Source: an uncultured Holophagaceae bacterium (GTDB lineage Bacteria; Acidobacteriota; Holophagae; Holophagales; Holophagaceae). From it: a stretch of 64,000 nt of DNA. Made by a program: the position numbers and the translations under genes. Positions 9,057 to 17,595 of this stretch are shown here, piece by piece; positions within the stretch are counted from its first letter, which is position 1; each line of letters begins with the position of its first letter. The stretch spans positions 62,001-126,000 of the forward strand of contig CAIZZF010000005.1 of the NCBI GenBank assembly GCA_903937385.1. Direction: 5' to 3'. The notes under the pieces were generated by a model. That model searched no databases. It was not told where the DNA came from and saw only the letters and a program-made list of their open reading frames with translations.

Positions 9057-9752
9057 ATGGTCAATGTTTCCTTCCTCTCCGCCCACGTGCTTGAGCAGTT
9101 CCTCATCCAGGCCCGATTGACCAAGGCGGTAGCCAGCCTCCGCCTGCAGAAGGCCAACTCCCGGCTGCTGGGCGACCTGCGGATCCACAGCTTCCGGGCG
9201 GGTTCGACGCTCGAGCTGTCCGGCCTCCACGCCCGGGACCTGGTGCCCGTGGAAGGCACCCCCGTGACGCTCACCATCCTCCTGGGTGACGAGGTGCTGA
9301 GCCTGGAGTCCGAGCTGCTGGCGCCCATCCAGGACGAGGAGGGGCACACCCTGCTCCACCTCCGCTGGCCCCACGAGCCCGCCCACCTGCACCGCCGCCG
9401 CGACATGCGGGTGGCCGGGCCCGATCAGTCGCCCCTGAAGGTCCACGTGACCCTGGGGGACCGCAAGCTGGAGGCCCTCCTGGTGAACCTCACGGAGACC
9501 GGCGTGGGCCTCGCCTTCGAGGAGGCCCTGATGGTGGACCTCCACGCCGCCGTGGAGATCGACGCCGAGCTGCCGGACGGCGCCATCCTGCACTGCCCCG
9601 GGGAGGTGCGGCACCTGAACTTCCTCGAGGGCCAGGACTACCCCACCCGGCTGGGCATCGTGCTCCATCCGCTGCCGGGCACCGATCTCGAGCCCATCCA
9701 CCGCTTCATCCAGGCCCGCCGCACGGACCGCTCGCACTCGTCGGCGCGCTAA
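9057..9752 (+). CDS. PilZ-domain protein (c-di-GMP effector)
   Basis: 231 residues. The C-terminal half shows a PilZ signature: an arginine-rich HRRRDMRVAG (RxxxR) followed about 40 residues later by NLTETGVGL, the (D/N)xSxxG motif with Thr in place of Ser. The N-terminal half resembles the YcgR-type N-terminal beta domain. PilZ proteins bind cyclic di-GMP and adjust motility or surface behaviour; the target here is unknown. The TAA stop overlaps the TAG of the convergent DsbD-like gene in the four bases CTAA. Confidence 0.82.
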   Translation: MVNVSFLSAHVLEQFLIQARLTKAVASLRLQKANSRLLGDLRIHSFRAGSTLELSGLHARDLVPVEGTPVTLTILLGDEVLSLESELLAPIQDEEGHTLLHLRWPHEPAHLHRRRDMRVAGPDQSPLKVHVTLGDRKLEALLVNLTETGVGLAFEEALMVDLHAAVEIDAELPDGAILHCPGEVRHLNFLEGQDYPTRLGIVLHPLPGTDLEPIHRFIQARRTDRSHSSAR

Positions 9753-10150
9753 GGCGCGACCGGGATCTCTGCCGCCGCCGCCGCGACGGTGCGCTTGGTG
9801 GGCAGGTAGCAGACGCCGCCTTCGCCCTCGATACAGGGCTGGTAGGTCACGAGCAGCCGGACCGGATCCTCCAGGTTGCGACCGGTCAGCGCGAGGCGCA
9901 CGGTGCCGCGCAGGATGGGATCGCCGGCGTCGTCGATCTCACTGGTGGCAGGCAGGGGCGCGCAGGTGAGCTGGCCCCGGGAGACCAGGGCCACCTTGAA
10001 GCTGCGCGCCTTGAGGTGCACATTCTCCGGCAGCGTCAAGGACAGCGCCCCCCCGGCCACCGTGAGCGAAACATCCCTGGCGGGGTCGAAGCCCGCGGCG
10101 GAGAGGGCCTGCGCGGCCACCATCAGGAAGGAGATCAGGACGCGTCGCAT
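9749..10150 (-). CDS. Stand-alone DsbD alpha-like periplasmic domain
   Basis: 133 residues with a signal peptide (MRRVLISFLMVAAQALSAAG). The segment YQPCIEGEGGVCYLPTKR resembles the active-site cysteine region of the N-terminal (alpha) domain of the disulfide reductase DsbD, but no membrane or thioredoxin domain follows. It sits four bases upstream of the apbE stop's gene neighbourhood as the last gene of a periplasmic redox operon with a TlpA protein. It may receive or pass electrons through its Cys pair. Family assignment is from the motif and size only. Confidence 0.65.
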   Translation of the reverse strand: MRRVLISFLMVAAQALSAAGFDPARDVSLTVAGGALSLTLPENVHLKARSFKVALVSRGQLTCAPLPATSEIDDAGDPILRGTVRLALTGRNLEDPVRLLVTYQPCIEGEGGVCYLPTKRTVAAAAAEIPVAP

Positions 10151-10154
10151 GGCC

Positions 10155-11117
10155 TCAGGCTCCAGCAGGAAGGTCGGAAATCCGGGCCATGCCCGGGGTG
10201 GCCAGGAGCTCCCCGGCCTCGGTGATCAGGGCACCTTCCACCGAGGGCGTCGCGGCCAGCAGATGGAGGCCGCGCTCCGGCCCCAGGAGAAAGGATGCGG
10301 TGGCGAGCCGTCCGGCCTCAGCGGCCGTGGGCGCCACCACCGTGGCGGAGGCGAGCCCCCGGGCGGGCCAGCCCGTGGTTGCGTCGAGCAGGTGGTGGTA
10401 GCGCACGCCGCCGGACTCGAAGCCGCGCTCGTAGTCTCCGGAGGTGGCCACCCCGCAGTCGGCTTGCGCGCGGATCGCGAAACGGCAGCGGCTGCGGTCC
10501 CGGGGATCCTGCACGCCGATGAGCCAGGGGGCGCCATCGCCCCGCCGGCCCACGGTGCGAACATCCCCCAGCAGGTTCACCATGGCCGATTCAACGCCCC
10601 GGGCCTTGAGCAGCTCGGCCAGGCGGTCTGCGGCGTATTCCTTGCCGACGCCACCCAGGTCCAGCGCCATGCCCTCCCGGGCCAGGCGGACGGTGCCGTG
10701 GCTCAGCTCGACAGCCCGATAGTCCACCCGGGTCAGCAGGGCCTGGAGGACCTGCTCGGAAGGCACCTCCGCCCGGCGAAAATCCCAGGCCTGGCGCAGC
10801 ACGCCCACGGTGGGGTCGAAGCGGCCCCCCGTCAGGCGCGCCAGCTCCAGGGCGCTCTGCACCAGGGCCTCGGTCTCGTCATCCACAGCCAGCGGAGCGC
10901 CGCCGGCCTCGTCGTTGAGCTGGCCCACCACACTGGTGGCGCGGTAGCGGCTGAACTTCTGCTCGATGCGCCGGGCCTCGGCCACCGCCTCGCGGCCGAG
11001 GCGGGTGGCGGCCGCTTCGCCGCGGTCGTCCACGAACTTCAGCAGCGCGTCGCCCCCCATGAGCGGGAAGCGCACGGTGTAGAGGGTCCGCTCCAGGACG
11101 GGGGTCAGTACTTCCAC
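10155..11117 (-). CDS. apbE: FAD:protein FMN transferase (ApbE)
   Basis: 320 residues. ApbE proteins attach FMN covalently to Thr/Ser residues of exported redox proteins. Motifs seen: KFSRYRATSVVGQLN, GRFDPTVGVLRQAW, LGGVGKEYAADRLAELL, MVNLLGDVRTVG, and the C-terminal DATTGWPARGLASATVVA. There is no clear signal peptide, so it could act in the cytoplasm or be anchored otherwise. The start overlaps the DUF3570 stop by 13 bases, indicating coupling. No flavinylated substrate motif was recognised in the immediate operon. Confidence 0.88.
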   Translation of the reverse strand: MEVLTPVLERTLYTVRFPLMGGDALLKFVDDRGEAAATRLGREAVAEARRIEQKFSRYRATSVVGQLNDEAGGAPLAVDDETEALVQSALELARLTGGRFDPTVGVLRQAWDFRRAEVPSEQVLQALLTRVDYRAVELSHGTVRLAREGMALDLGGVGKEYAADRLAELLKARGVESAMVNLLGDVRTVGRRGDGAPWLIGVQDPRDRSRCRFAIRAQADCGVATSGDYERGFESGGVRYHHLLDATTGWPARGLASATVVAPTAAEAGRLATASFLLGPERGLHLLAATPSVEGALITEAGELLATPGMARISDLPAGA

Positions 11118-12355
11118 TTCAGGCCCAGGGTGACGGTGGTGGCGCTGACATCCGCCGCGGAGGTGGCGGGACCCGCGTAGACCGCCGGGAGGCCGCCGCT
11201 GGCCGCGGTCTTGAGCGGCGTCACTTGGTCCTTCCCCGACTGGAACTGGTAGGAGGCCCCCAGACTCAGGGTGAGTCCCGGCTTGAGGTCCACGGCGACG
11301 GCACAGCCCAGGAGGAGGCTGCTGAAGGCGGACAGCCGGTAGTCTGCGGACATGAAGGGCTGGGCCGCGTCGAAGCGGGCGCCGTAGAAGGAGGCGGCGC
11401 GCTGGCTGTAGGCCCGCAGGCGCGGTGTGAGAATCCAGCTCTCGTCCAGGTGCTGGTCGTAGGTGAAGTCCAGCGTGTGCGCCTTGATGCCCCAGTCATC
11501 GGTGTAGAAGCGGTAGGAGGTCTTGAGGGCCCCGTCCCACTCGAAATAGTGGGCGTGCTTGACCAGGAAGGCGTCCCGGACGCGGGTGTCCGGCCGGTGC
11601 TCGCCCTGGGTCAGGTTGCCCACGGTCACGATGAGGTAGGGCTCGTCCAGGTAGCCGCTCAGGTTCATGCGGGAGGCGCTGAAGTCGATCAGGTCCTCGG
11701 CGCCCAGGATCCAGGTCCAGCCCAGGGCATAGCCGCGGGTCTTCTTGGGCAGGCGCAGGGTGCTGGTCACCGGGGCCACGGTGTCGTTGGCCAGAGACAA
11801 CCCGTAGTGGAGCGTGCCGCGCCCCTGAGCCATGGTCCAGGCATCCGAGAGCCCGAAGCCCTGGGAGGTGTAGTCCTTCTCCACAGAGTGGGAGATGTCC
11901 ACCGTGGGCAGGTGGGCCCCGATGCGGCGGCCCCAGGTGAAGCCCTGGGCGTTGCGCTCGTCCATGTACTGCACCATCGGGATCTTGCCCGCGGCGTTGG
12001 TGTTCCGGATTCCCGAGGCAGAGGTGGTGGTCGTGACGCTGAGGGTGGGATAGCCGCCCGTGGGCGAGGCCCCGGAGACGCTGTCGTGGGCCAGCAGGAG
12101 ATCGATCTGCCCAAGGGCCTCGCTCAGCTCGTGGTGCACCAGCAGCGTCGGGCTCTTCACCTGGGTGCGGCCGTCAGTCTCGTTATAGAAGAGGTAGCGC
12201 AGCTCCACCGCGGACTGGGCCAGGGCCACCCGGCCTGTGAGGATTCCCATGCCGGCCACCATCCAGGGCAGGCCCTGCAGTGCCAGCCGGCCCCGCCGCC
12301 GGACCTTGCGGGCGCGCTCAGTTGCAGCCACAGCCACCTCCCGCCGCGCCGCCAT
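11105..12355 (-). CDS. DUF3570-type outer-membrane beta-barrel protein
   Basis: About 416 residues. The start chosen has GGAAGGGG upstream and gives a long twin-basic n-region followed by a hydrophobic stretch (MVAGMGILTGRVALAQSA) that ends in a cleavage-like AQSA. The mature part alternates polar and aromatic residues and ends in a TVTLGLKWKY-type strand, as outer-membrane barrels do. The neighbourhood (TlpA/DUF4266 upstream, ApbE downstream) is the usual setting for DUF3570. The 5' end overlaps the upstream gene by 38 bases. Function is unknown; a role in moving electrons or a modified peptide across the envelope is only inference. Confidence 0.75.
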   Translation of the reverse strand: MAARREVAVAATERARKVRRRGRLALQGLPWMVAGMGILTGRVALAQSAVELRYLFYNETDGRTQVKSPTLLVHHELSEALGQIDLLLAHDSVSGASPTGGYPTLSVTTTTSASGIRNTNAAGKIPMVQYMDERNAQGFTWGRRIGAHLPTVDISHSVEKDYTSQGFGLSDAWTMAQGRGTLHYGLSLANDTVAPVTSTLRLPKKTRGYALGWTWILGAEDLIDFSASRMNLSGYLDEPYLIVTVGNLTQGEHRPDTRVRDAFLVKHAHYFEWDGALKTSYRFYTDDWGIKAHTLDFTYDQHLDESWILTPRLRAYSQRAASFYGARFDAAQPFMSADYRLSAFSSLLLGCAVAVDLKPGLTLSLGASYQFQSGKDQVTPLKTAASGGLPAVYAGPATSAADVSATTVTLGLKWKY

Positions 12356-13040
12356 TGCCCGCGGCCCCTTCCTTGCTGGCATGGATGTGCTCGCGGAAGA
12401 ACCCCGTCAGGGTGTCCCCGTCCAGGCTCATGATGGGATCCGCCAGGTGGCCCCGACGCCAGGCCTTCAAGCTGCCCGTGGCCTGCAGCCCCGCAGCGAT
12501 GCGGACCTCCTTCGGCGCCGGGCTGCCGGCCAGCAGGGCCGCCACCGCAGCGGCCTCCTCCTGGACGTGCGCCCCGCCCTCGAAGCGGGCCGCGATGCGG
12601 CCCTCGCGGTCGATGAGAAAGGTGGTGGGCATGGCCACCACGGAGAAGGCCTCGCCGGTGCGGCCCGTGGCATCCTGCAGGATCGTGAACCGCACCGGCA
12701 CCTGCTCTAGGAAGCTGCCGACCGCGGCCGTCTCCTCGTCCAGCGAGATGCCCACCACCTTCACCCCCTGGTCCGCGAACCGGTCCTGGAGCTTGTCCAG
12801 TTCGGGCATGCTCTTGCGGCAGGGACCGCACCAGGAGGCCCAGAAGTCCACCACCACCACCTGGCCCTTGAGCGCCGCCAGGGAGAAGGGCTTGCCCTTC
12901 GAGTCCTTCAGCTGCACCTCGGGCGCCAGGTCGCCCTTGCCCGCGGCAGCCAGGCTGGCCCCCGCCAGGAAGAGCGCCGCGCCCAGCGCCAGCCAGACCC
13001 GTTGGCCAGGGAATCGAGGAAAAAAGTTCAGTTTGAGCAT
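12318..13040 (-). CDS. TlpA-like thioredoxin fused to a DUF4266-like Cys tail
   Basis: About 240 residues from an ATG with GGGAG seven bases upstream. After a signal/anchor segment comes a TlpA/ResA-type thioredoxin domain with FWASWCGPCRK (CxxC) and the cis-Pro loop MPTTFLIDREG. A further ~50 residues follow with DPIMSLDGDTL, EHIHASKEGAAG and the terminal GGGCGCN. That tail looks like DUF4266, normally a separate small lipoprotein encoded next to DUF3570 and ApbE. Here it is fused to the thioredoxin. This suggests the thioredoxin acts on the CxC pair of the tail. Domain identification of the tail is from remembered pattern, not a search. Confidence 0.78.
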   Translation of the reverse strand: MLKLNFFPRFPGQRVWLALGAALFLAGASLAAAGKGDLAPEVQLKDSKGKPFSLAALKGQVVVVDFWASWCGPCRKSMPELDKLQDRFADQGVKVVGISLDEETAAVGSFLEQVPVRFTILQDATGRTGEAFSVVAMPTTFLIDREGRIAARFEGGAHVQEEAAAVAALLAGSPAPKEVRIAAGLQATGSLKAWRRGHLADPIMSLDGDTLTGFFREHIHASKEGAAGNGGAAGGGCGCN

Positions 13041-13196
13041 GGCTCTCCCAGGCGCCCAGGACCCGGCGCTGGAAGCCTCCGGACCCATGAGCAGACAATG
13101 CGTGTTCCTACATCTATGCTGCCACCGGACGGAAGGATCCCGGAGAAATAATCTCCAGAGAATGCAACTTTTCGGGGAAGCGGCTCCGGAACCGCC

Positions 13197-13472
13197 CTAC
13201 CCTCCGCCCCGCTGGAACCCCCGGTGGAAGCGGGCCATGAAGGCGGCCACCTGATCTGCGGACTGCCCCTCGAAGGTTAATTCCACGCGATGCCTAACCA
13301 GCGACAGGCGCCCGAGCCGCAGGGGCTCCAGGGGCTGGAGCGCCAGGGACCAGCCTCGGCCACCCTCGGCGTGCCGGAAGACCCCATCGGCCCCGGCCTG
13401 CGGCGTGTGTCCCACGGCCTCGGGCAGCAGGCGCAGGAAGTCCTCCCGGCTGATGGTCATCTCCAGGCTCAC
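13197..13472 (-). CDS. Small unknown protein of the AOR operon
   Basis: About 91 residues from a GTG preceded by GGGAG; an ATG four codons later is also possible. The protein has FLRLLPEAVG near the start, a central GRGWSLALQPLEPLRLG, and a C-terminal FMARFHRGFQRGGG. No cysteine pairs or membrane segments are present. It follows the MoaD-like gene closely and closes the aldehyde ferredoxin oxidoreductase operon, so it may assist cofactor insertion or enzyme maturation. I do not recognise the family. Confidence 0.6.
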   Translation of the reverse strand: MSLEMTISREDFLRLLPEAVGHTPQAGADGVFRHAEGGRGWSLALQPLEPLRLGRLSLVRHRVELTFEGQSADQVAAFMARFHRGFQRGGG

Positions 13473-13497
13473 CCGCTGCTCCCGGGGGACCACATCC

Positions 13498-13752
13498 CTA
13501 GCCACCGGCGACGGGGGGCCAGATGGCGAGGGCCTGGCCTTCTTCCAGCACCTTCGTGCCCAGGTCCGCCTGGGCCACCCAGACGCCATCCACCAGCACG
13601 ATGGCGCACTCTCCCGACTGCAGGCCCATGTCCTGGATCACCGCCAGAACCGTGGTGCCGGGGTCGAGGTCCAGTTGCAGGCAGTGGCTGGACCGGGCCT
13701 CCGCCGGGAGGCGGATGCTGAGGGACGCGAACAGCTTGAGCGTGATCTTCAT
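13498..13752 (-). CDS. MoaD/ThiS-family sulfur carrier
   Basis: 84 residues with the beta-grasp pattern and the diagnostic C-terminal Gly-Gly (WPPVAGG). Such proteins carry sulfur as a C-terminal thiocarboxylate for pterin (molybdo/tungstopterin) synthesis. In AOR operons a dedicated MoaD-like protein is common and probably serves the tungsten cofactor. The start overlaps the stop of the flavoprotein gene by four bases (ATGA type), so expression is coupled. Confidence 0.85.
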   Translation of the reverse strand: MKITLKLFASLSIRLPAEARSSHCLQLDLDPGTTVLAVIQDMGLQSGECAIVLVDGVWVAQADLGTKVLEEGQALAIWPPVAGG

Positions 13753-14993
13753 GCCAGGCGGTGCGCCGCCGCGAGGTAGGCCGGCATGACCAGCGTGGGG
13801 TCAGCCATGAGGCGCTGCTTCCAGGGGCCCAGCCGCAGCTTCCCTTCGATGAGCCCGCGCAGGGCGCCGACGTGGTCGGTGAAGCCCACGGTGTTGGCGC
13901 CGACCAGGCGGTCGCCGTCGAACTGCAGGTTCATGTAGCGGTAGCGGGCCTCGTCCAGCAGCTCGGTGGACTCCCCACCGGGCACGCCCTCCCACTCGCC
14001 GAAGGAGGAGGAGACGAGGCCGAGGGTGGTGAGCACGTTGAACACCAGGCTGCCCTGGAAGGCCGTCGGCTTGCCGGCCATGTTCAGCGCCGCGATGCGG
14101 CCCTGCTCCACGGCATTGGGCTGGATCGCGTTGACCTGGCGCTTGCCACTGAGGCAGTCCACGGACTCGGCCACATCCCCGGCGGCGTAGATGCCGGGCA
14201 CGCTGCTCTGCAGGTGCGCGTCCACCACGATGCCCTGGTTGATCTCGATGCCGCTGCCGGCCAGGAACTCCAGGTTCGGGTCCACGCCCACGGCGCTGAG
14301 ATAGACGTCGGCGGGCAGCACCCGGCCCTCGCCCAGGTCCACCTGGAGGATGCCGTCCTGCTGGCTCAGGCCCTTGGGCTGGGTGCGGGTCAGGATCTTC
14401 ACGCCCTTGGCCTCGCACCAGCGCCGCAGCATGTTGCTGGCGGCGGGGTTCATCATGCGGCGGACCATGTAGCCGCTGCGCACCAGGATCGTCAGGTCCA
14501 CGCCCTTGGAGAGCAGGCCCTCCATGATGATGCAGCCCACAAAGCCGGCACCCATCTGGACCACGCGGGTGCCGGGCTGGGCTTTGGCCAGGATGGCGCG
14601 GGCGTCGGCGAGGGTCCAGCAGGCCTGGACCCCGGGCAGGTCGATGCCCGGGATCTTCTCCAGGCTGGGCCGGGAGCCCGTGGCGATGAGCAGGCGGTCA
14701 TAGCTCAGGGTCGTGCCCTCGCCCAGGTCCACGGTGCGGGCGACGGCATCCACAGCGTGGGCGCGGGCCTGGACCAGGCCGATGCGCAGGCGCTGGAAGT
14801 GATCCGCGGTCTTCCGGAGGTGGGTGCCCTCCTCGCCAATGTCCCCCCGGAGCAGGTAGGGGATGGCCATGCGGGAGTAGGGTGCCTCCCCTTCGCCGCA
14901 GAGCATGAAGATCTCTGCGGCGGGGTCAGCCTTGCGCAGGGTCTCCGCGGCGACCACACCCGCGGGACCGCTTCCGATGATGACGTGTCGCAT
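13749..14993 (-). CDS. FAD-dependent NAD(P)H oxidoreductase of the AOR operon
   Basis: About 414 residues from an ATG with AGGA five bases upstream. The N-terminal Rossmann motif HVIIGSGPAGVVAAE binds FAD. LLIATGSRPSL and the second nucleotide fold near VVQMGAGFVGCIIMEGL bind NAD(P)H. VPGIYAAGDVAE is the conserved FAD-contact GD motif. It resembles the NADH oxidase/nitrite reductase flavoprotein family, but no redox-active CxxxxC pair is visible. Its position between AOR and MoaD suggests it exchanges electrons between AOR/ferredoxin and NAD(P)H. It overlaps neither neighbour except for four bases with moaD. Confidence 0.87.
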   Translation of the reverse strand: MRHVIIGSGPAGVVAAETLRKADPAAEIFMLCGEGEAPYSRMAIPYLLRGDIGEEGTHLRKTADHFQRLRIGLVQARAHAVDAVARTVDLGEGTTLSYDRLLIATGSRPSLEKIPGIDLPGVQACWTLADARAILAKAQPGTRVVQMGAGFVGCIIMEGLLSKGVDLTILVRSGYMVRRMMNPAASNMLRRWCEAKGVKILTRTQPKGLSQQDGILQVDLGEGRVLPADVYLSAVGVDPNLEFLAGSGIEINQGIVVDAHLQSSVPGIYAAGDVAESVDCLSGKRQVNAIQPNAVEQGRIAALNMAGKPTAFQGSLVFNVLTTLGLVSSSFGEWEGVPGGESTELLDEARYRYMNLQFDGDRLVGANTVGFTDHVGALRGLIEGKLRLGPWKQRLMADPTLVMPAYLAAAHRLA

Positions 14994-15010
14994 GGGGATC
15001 CTGGGCTGGG

Positions 15011-16861
15011 TCAGAGGCTGAGACGGGTGCGGGTGGCGGGCGTCGGAACGCCCTCGGCGCTCCACCCGCGGACCTCATAGTACTCCGGCAGCATCTTGTC
15101 CAGGTGGCACACGGCGCCCTTCTGGGGACCGGTCTTGATGGGCTCCGTCAGCAGGCGGGGCGGCAGGGTGTCGTCCTTCTTGCTGAGGCCCGCGCCCAGG
15201 TTGAACTCGCGCTCCAGGTTCCAGATGCGCTCGCCGACCAGGAGCAGCCGCTCCTCGGACCAGTCGCCCTCGCAGGCGGCCTGGATCTGGGGCTGGATGT
15301 CCTGCAGGCCCCAGGCGAAGGTGGTGAAGAGGCAGATGCCGGCGGAATCCACCACGGCGGTGAGGTCCTGGAAGGCCTTCAGCATGGCGGGCTTGCCCTC
15401 GGTGGCCTGGGGCTCCATCTTCACGGGGATGCCCAGCACCTCGGGAGAGACCATGTAGCCGCGGACATGGCAGGCGCCGCGGTTGCTGGTGGCGTATTCC
15501 AGGCCCATGCCCTGGAGGCCGCGGCCGTCGTAGGCCGGGAACTCCTGGCCCTTGACGGTCATGGACAGCTCGGGACGGCCATACTTGGCGCAGAGCCTCT
15601 TGGAGCCGAGCCCGATGATCTTGCCGAAGCCTTCGCCCACGGCGGTCCACTCCGCGAGCTTGACCAGGGCCTCCGCGGAGCCCCAGGTCAGCTTGAGACC
15701 CACCTCGGCCTCGGTGAGGATGCCCAGGTCGTAGAGCTCCATGGCGGCGCCCACGGTGGCCCCGAAGGAGATGGGGTCGTAGCCGTCCTCGTTGCAGAGG
15801 AAGTTGGCGTAGGTGAGGGCTTCCAGGTCCGACACGCCGTTGGCGGCGCCCAGGGCCCAGGCGGCCTCGTACTCCACGCCGCCGGAGGCGCCGTGGTACT
15901 GGGGCTTGTCCTTCACGCTGAAGTGGTTCGGATCCATGCGGGAGATGCGGCCGCAGGCGATGGTGCAGCCGAAGCAGGCGCCGTTCTTCACCAGGTTGGG
16001 CTTGCCATCCGTGGGCCGCTTCTCGTGCATGGCCTCGCCGCCGATGGCGTTGGCCCCCTCGAACTGCGCCTCGCGGTGGTTGTAGCTGGGCAGCGCGCCC
16101 AGCTCGTTGATGATGTTCATGAGCACCTGGGTGCCGTAGGTGGGCAGGCCCACGCCGGTCACGCCGTTGGCTGCCAGCACGGCCTTGCCCGCGTCCACGG
16201 CGGTGAAGAAGGCCTCGGGGTTCGCCACCTGGTAGGCATCGGTGAGCGTGCCGCGCACGGCCACGGCCTTGAGGTTCTTGGAGCCCATGACCGCGCCCAC
16301 GCCAGACCGCCCCGCGGCGCGGTGCAGGTCGTTGACGATGGCGGCGTACATGACGCCCGACTCACCAGCGCGGCCGATGGAGGCCACGCGGATCTGCGGA
16401 TCCTGGTGCGCCTTCTTGATGGTCTCCTCGGTGTGCCAGGTGGTCTTGCCCCACAGGTGGGAGGCGTCCAGCAGCTCGGCCTTGCCATCGATGATGAGCA
16501 GATAGACCGGCTTCGTGGAGCGGCCTTCGAAGATGACCATGTCCCAGCCCGCGAACTTGAGCTCGGCGCCGAAGTAGCCGCCGGAGTTGGAGCAGGCGAT
16601 GGCGCCCGTGAGGGGCCCCTTGGTGACCACGGAGTAGCGGCCGCCCGTGGCGGCCATGGTGCCCGTGAGGGGACCGGTCACGAAGATGAGCTTGTTCCCT
16701 TCAGCGAGGGGGTCGACCTTGGGATCGATCTCGGTGCAGAGGTACTTGGTGGCCAGGCCCCGCTGGCCCAGGTAGTCCTGGGCCCACTGCTGGTTCAGTG
16801 GCTCGGTGGTGCAGGTGCCCGCCGTGAGGTTGACGCGAAGAACCTTCTTAGTCCATGCCAT
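15011..16861 (-). CDS. aor: Aldehyde ferredoxin oxidoreductase (tungsten-type)
   Basis: 616 residues, the normal AOR length. These enzymes oxidise aldehydes to acids (or the reverse) with a bis-pterin tungsten centre and a [4Fe-4S] cluster. The N-terminal LRVNLTAGT start, the TGPLTGT and PLTGAIACSNSGGYFG segments, the cluster-binding CFGCTIACGR, and a later Cys in DSAGICLFT match the family. The operon supplies a ferredoxin upstream, a flavoprotein, and a MoaD carrier downstream. This is a typical anaerobic or microaerobic metabolic module. Substrate range cannot be read from sequence. Confidence 0.95.
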   Translation of the reverse strand: MAWTKKVLRVNLTAGTCTTEPLNQQWAQDYLGQRGLATKYLCTEIDPKVDPLAEGNKLIFVTGPLTGTMAATGGRYSVVTKGPLTGAIACSNSGGYFGAELKFAGWDMVIFEGRSTKPVYLLIIDGKAELLDASHLWGKTTWHTEETIKKAHQDPQIRVASIGRAGESGVMYAAIVNDLHRAAGRSGVGAVMGSKNLKAVAVRGTLTDAYQVANPEAFFTAVDAGKAVLAANGVTGVGLPTYGTQVLMNIINELGALPSYNHREAQFEGANAIGGEAMHEKRPTDGKPNLVKNGACFGCTIACGRISRMDPNHFSVKDKPQYHGASGGVEYEAAWALGAANGVSDLEALTYANFLCNEDGYDPISFGATVGAAMELYDLGILTEAEVGLKLTWGSAEALVKLAEWTAVGEGFGKIIGLGSKRLCAKYGRPELSMTVKGQEFPAYDGRGLQGMGLEYATSNRGACHVRGYMVSPEVLGIPVKMEPQATEGKPAMLKAFQDLTAVVDSAGICLFTTFAWGLQDIQPQIQAACEGDWSEERLLLVGERIWNLEREFNLGAGLSKKDDTLPPRLLTEPIKTGPQKGAVCHLDKMLPEYYEVRGWSAEGVPTPATRTRLSL

Positions 16862-16873
16862 GGCAGTCGCTCC

Positions 16874-17350
16874 TCACACCGTTGCCGGGTTGGTGTCGGT
16901 CTTGTCAGCCCACTGGCGCATCTTTTCAAGTCCCGTCCAGTCGGCATCCACGAAGGTGATGGCACCCGTGGGGCAGGCCTTGGCGCAGGCGGGCGCACCG
17001 CCGCAGAGGTCGCACTTCTGCACCTTGCCGCTGGAGGCCACGTAGTTGATGGTGCCGAAGGGGCAGGCGATGGTGCACACCTTGCACCCGACGCAGGTGG
17101 GATCCAGCACGATCTTCGCGCCGGTGACCGGGTCCAGCTTGATGGCCTCGGTGGGGCACGCCATCATGCACCAGGCCTCGTCGCACTGGGTGCAGGTATA
17201 GGGCACGAAGCGCGCGGCCTCGTGGAACGAGAACACCTTGATGCGGGACTTGGCGATGGTGAAGCTGCGGTGGTTCTCCCAGGAGCACGCCATCTCGCAC
17301 TGGAGACAGCCCGTGCACTTGTTGGGATCGATGTGGAGGGACTTCTGCAT
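16874..17350 (-). CDS. Polyferredoxin-type 4Fe-4S protein, AOR partner
   Basis: 158 residues beginning at an ATG with a strong AAGGAGG Shine-Dalgarno. Four ferredoxin-like Cys groups are visible: CTGCLQCEMAC, CTQCDEAWCMMAC, CVGCKVCTIAC and CDLCGGAPACAKAC, each continuing to a Pro as in [4Fe-4S] ferredoxins. The pattern is that of DmsB/HycB-like electron-transfer subunits with four clusters. It is the first gene of the AOR operon and probably passes electrons between AOR and the flavoprotein. Confidence 0.9.
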   Translation of the reverse strand: MQKSLHIDPNKCTGCLQCEMACSWENHRSFTIAKSRIKVFSFHEAARFVPYTCTQCDEAWCMMACPTEAIKLDPVTGAKIVLDPTCVGCKVCTIACPFGTINYVASSGKVQKCDLCGGAPACAKACPTGAITFVDADWTGLEKMRQWADKTDTNPATV

Positions 17351-17566
17351 GGTGGATCCTCCTTGGAAACAGTTTCGTGGGGGGGGGTGAATCCCGTTGA
17401 TCATAAATCGGATAACGCTCAATATCCGGTCTTTTTCAGGGAATTCCACCCACCCCCGCAAACGCAGTGGCGGCGCGGCTCTTCAAGCGCGCTGGGCCGC
17501 TCAGTTTGTGAGATTAAGTCTCTATTTCATGATTCCAATTGTCGGCCACGGTGGCGACCTGCGGCC

Positions 17567-17595
17567 TTCATCTGCGCCATCTGCGATTTCCCGGT
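17567..17595. repeat. Tandem CATCTGCG unit repeat between operons
   Basis: CATCTGCGCCATCTGCG is an octamer-like unit repeated in tandem, followed by ATTTCCCGG, lying just past the stop of the POT transporter gene. It looks like the short-unit intergenic repeats at 6909-7070 and 19145-19169, although the unit sequence differs. The surrounding 17,351-17,595 segment is otherwise non-coding and holds the upstream region of the ferredoxin-AOR operon. Confidence 0.5.
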
